A stretch of DNA of 64,000 nt from assembly GCF_021602155.1 (NCBI RefSeq), contig NZ_BQHY01000004.1, positions 1-64,000 on the forward strand, written 5' to 3'. This document shows positions 61,001-64,000 of the stretch, in pieces (position 1 is the stretch's first letter; every line of letters begins with the position of its first letter). The notes under the pieces were generated by a model. The model was not told the DNA's origin and did no database searches. It worked only from the letters and a program-made list of their open reading frames with translations. The DNA comes from Pseudomonas parakoreensis. Lineage in GTDB: Bacteria; Pseudomonadota; Gammaproteobacteria; Pseudomonadales; Pseudomonadaceae. Both the position numbers and the translations under genes were made by a program.

Positions 61001-64000
61001 GGCGGTTGTGGCGGGCATCGAAGCGCCCGTGCAGCTGCTCAAGGACGTCGCCCTGAGCCGGATCCAGCGGCACCGCCTGTACCACCAGCGGCGCCTCGCG
61101 CCACACCACCTGATGCGGACTCGGCAAGCCTTCCCAGACCACGCTGGTGCGCAGAATGTCGTGACGCGCGACGACCTGCTGCAAGGCTCGGCTGAAAGTG
61201 CGCAGACGCTCGACGCTGTCGAAGATCAGCCGCGATTGCAGCAGATACGGATCGCCCTGTTCGGCGCTCAGGTGGTGATAAAGAATGCCTTCCTGCAACG
61301 GCGCCAGCGGATAGATGTCCTGCACATTGGCCGCGCCACCGGGCACGGTGGCGACGATGCGCTCGATGCTCGCCTGATCGAGCTCGGTCAGGCTGAGCAT
61401 GTCCGGGATGATGCGGGTGCAACCCGGCGGAATGCGGTTGGCCGGCACTTCGATTTCGCGACCGCTGCCCACAGCGGCGGCCAGTGCAGCGAGGGTCGGC
61501 TGATTGAACAACACGCGCACGTCAGCCGCGAGGTCGATCTGGCGCATGCGTTCGATCAGGCTCACCGCCAGCAGCGAATGCCCGCCCAGTTCGAAGAAGT
61601 TGTCGTGACGCCCGACGCGCTCGACGTTCAGCACGTCGATCCAGATCTGCGCCAGCGCGGTTTCCACCGCACCTTGTGGCGCTTCATATTCGCGGCTGAG
61701 CCACGCGCCCTGCTCCGGTTGCGGCAAGGCCTTGCGGTCGATCTTGCCGTTGGCGGTCAACGGCAGCGCATCGAGACGTACGTATGCCGCCGGCAGCAGC
61801 GCATCCGGCAAGCGTGCCTGCAAATGCGTGTGCAACTGCTGAATATCGACCGCCGTGCGCTCGGTGAACCACGCAATCAGCCGTCCATCGCGAACCAGTA
61901 CCACCGCCTCCCGCAGCGCCGCGTGGCTGCCGAGCGCGGCTTCGATTTCACCGAGTTCGATACGCACGCCACGCAGTTTGACCTGATCGTCTTTGCGCCC
62001 CAGGTACTCGAGGTTGCCGTCGGCCAGCCAACGCGCCTGATCGCCGGTACGGTACATGCGCGCCTGCGGCTCGTCGCTGAACGGATCGAACAGGAACTGC
62101 GCAGCGCTCAGCTCCGGGCGATTCAGATAGCCGCGCGCCACGCCCGCGCCGCCGACATACAACTCGCCCGCCACCCCCACCGGCACCGGGTGCTGCTCAG
62201 CGTCCAGCACATAGACTTTGGCGTTAGCAATCGGGCGGCCGATATGCAGCGGCTTTTCCGGTTCGACCCGGCCCGAGGTGGCGACCACCGTCGCTTCAGT
62301 CGGGCCATAGTTGTTGATCACCTCGAAGGTTTGCGCACGGTTGAACTGACGCAGTCGGTCGCCGCCGATCAGCAGCGTGCGCAAGGTCGGGTGCTGCAAT
62401 TGCCGGCTGAACGCGTATTCGGCCACGGGCGTCGGCAGGAAGCTGACCTGCAACGGCTGCGCGCACCACCAGTCGAGCAACTCGTCGAGGTGCTCGTTGC
62501 GGATCGACGGCGGCGGCAGGTGCAAGGTCGCGCCAACACACAGCGCCGGCCAGACTTCCCAGGCCATCGCATCGAAACCGAAGCCGGCGACACTCGCGGT
62601 CTGGCTGCCGGTCTGCAAATCAAAGGCTTCAGCGTGCCAGTGCACGAGGTTTTCCAGGGTCGCGTGCTCGACCATCACCCCTTTCGGTTGGCCGGTGGAA
62701 CCGGAGGTGTAGATCACGTAAGCCAGATGGTTCGGCGTCAATGCCGGCACCTGCGGATTGGCATCCGAGAGGTGCTGCCAGAGGTCGTTGTCCAGATCGA
62801 CGACCGGCACGCCACCGAGCAGATCGCGAGTCGAGGCCTGCGCCACGACCGCCACCGGGGCGCAGTCCTGCAACAGATAGGCGATGCGTTCCGGCGGATA
62901 CGCCGGATCGACCGGCACATAACCGGCGCCGGCCTTGAGGATCGCCAGCAGCGCCACCAGCATGTCCGGACTGCGCCGGGCGCACAGGGCGACCCGGTCA
63001 TCGGGCTGCACGCCAAGGCCTATCAGGTGATGCGCCAGACGATTGGCCCGCTGATTGAGTTCGCCATAGCGCAACTGCTGCGCACCTTGCACCGCCGCCA
63101 ACGCTGCAGGGTGCGCGGCCGCCCGGGCCTCGAACAAACGCTGCACGGTTTGTGCCGGCGGGAAGTCGCGACCGCTGATGTTAAAGCCGACCAGGACCCG
63201 CTGGCGTTCGCTCGGCGACAGCACCGAGATCTGCCGCAGCGGCGTGGCCGGATTGTGCTCCAGCGCCGTCAGCAGATTGTGCAGCGCGGTCTGCAGGTAA
63301 TCGCAGACCCGCGCACCATCTACCTGCGGCACCGCCTGCACGCTCAGGCGGAAACCGGTGCCGAGGTCATCGACGCTGACCACCAGCGGATAGTTGCTGC
63401 GCTCGCGCGAGCTGAGAATCTCGATCCCGTCCCAGGTCACGCCTGCCGGTTCCGCCGCGCTATGGCGATAATTGAGCAAGCTGCTGAACAGCGGCAGCGA
63501 CGCCGCCACACCGCTGCAACGCTGGGCCAGCGACAGCGAGGCCTGCTCATGCGCCAGCAATTGCGCCAGACGCTCATGAGTAACGCGCACGCCTTGCTCT
63601 ACCGAGGTAGCGCCAACACTGACCCGCAACGGCAAGGTGTTGATGAACATGCCGAGTGCGCGGTCGGCGCCCTCGCCGCCCTGCATGCGCCCGAGCAGCA
63701 CGGTGCCGAATACCACATCCTCACGGCCCGAGACCTTTGCCAGCACCTGACCCCAGGCCTGGTGCACCAGACTCGCGGCGCTGATGCCGAGGCGCCGCGC
63801 CTGTTCGCGCAAGCGCTGGGCCACGCTCGAATCCAGCGCTTGCGCGCTCTCGACGCTGCTGCTGCCATCGCCATGCACGTCCTGCACACCGAAGGCCACG
63901 GTCGGCTCGTCGATGTCGCCGAGCATGTCGCGGAAGAACGCTTCGTGCGCTTGGGTATCGGCATGCTGTTGCGCCTGCGCCACGTAGTTGCGGTACTGCA
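55026..64000 (-). CDS. arfB: NRPS, ArfB-type, 3' part (modules 4-6; 5' end outside the window)
   Basis: The frame is open to the window edge; about 2990 codons are visible. The order is a partial dual E/C domain, A (DAWFLGNVVK, Leu), T; E/C (HHLSAEQGD), A (DAWFLGNVVK, Leu), T; E/C (HHLSAAQGD), A (DVWHMSLVDK, Ser), T; then a short tail ending RMEIVL with no thioesterase or epimerase. Dual E/C domains at every boundary predict D-configured donors. The partial E/C at the start would epimerise the residue before Leu4, which in this family is allo-Thr3, loaded by a module just outside the window. Full ArfB proteins have four modules, so about one module is missing here. The stop overlaps the GTG of the next gene, indicating coupled translation. 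The chain passes to the docking domain and E/C1 of the next synthetase. Confidence 0.92.

Overview
The window looks like a chromosomal segment of a Pseudomonas of the P. fluorescens complex. This is inferred from REP-type inverted repeats around a GTGGGAGC/GCTCCCAC core, a pair of DUF6124-like small genes, doublet universal stress proteins behind FNR/Anr boxes, and a cyclic-lipopeptide NRPS operon with MacAB-type export. No tRNA, rRNA, CRISPR array, phage gene or transposase was seen.

Layout. 1-6.8 kb: a DCC-family protein, a decayed Rossmann-fold pseudogene, a Tat-exported SMP-30/gluconolactonase-like protein, then a Fur-box-preceded FecI-like sigma / FecR-like sensor / STN-type TonB receptor system for iron. 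6.9-13.6 kb: a reductase with its divergent MerR regulator, then what looks like a second MerR regulon (flavin oxidoreductase broken by an in-frame TAG, saccharopine-dehydrogenase-like reductase, exported DJ-1/PfpI protein, exported acetoacetate-decarboxylase-like protein, and the regulator), tied together by four copies of one 22-bp operator. 13.6-22.7 kb: housekeeping and accessory genes (trmK, a dioxygenase, a methyltransferase, GNAT, PhzF, a large mechanosensitive channel, a Gfo/Idh/MocA dehydrogenase, a YcaC-like hydrolase), with a REP doublet and an ABC-permease remnant.

22.8-31.4 kb: a low-oxygen/stress block with an FNR/Anr paralogue carrying four cluster cysteines, four doublet universal stress proteins, a GNAT, a DUF4010 membrane protein, a small protein and a zinc alcohol dehydrogenase. 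Most transcription starts here have an FNR-type box (TTGAT-N4-ATCAA) about 75-120 bp upstream of the start codon. 31.5-33.95 kb: a LuxR-type regulator, two DUF6124-like genes, a long structured leader that can sequester the Shine-Dalgarno of one of them, and a 73-bp tandem array.

33.96-64.0 kb, all on the minus strand: a lipopeptide operon ending in macA-macB and a terminator. Three complete modules of the upstream synthetase and all five of the last one are visible. Reading ten-residue specificity codes from the A domains gives Leu-Leu-Ser / Leu-Ser-Leu-(aliphatic, probably Ile)-(acidic, Asp or Glu), with dual E/C domains exactly where D-residues are expected. This matches positions 4-11 of the arthrofactin/amphisin 11-residue family, so the genes correspond to arfB (5' part outside the window) and arfC. 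The terminal A-domain code fits Glu at least as well as Asp.
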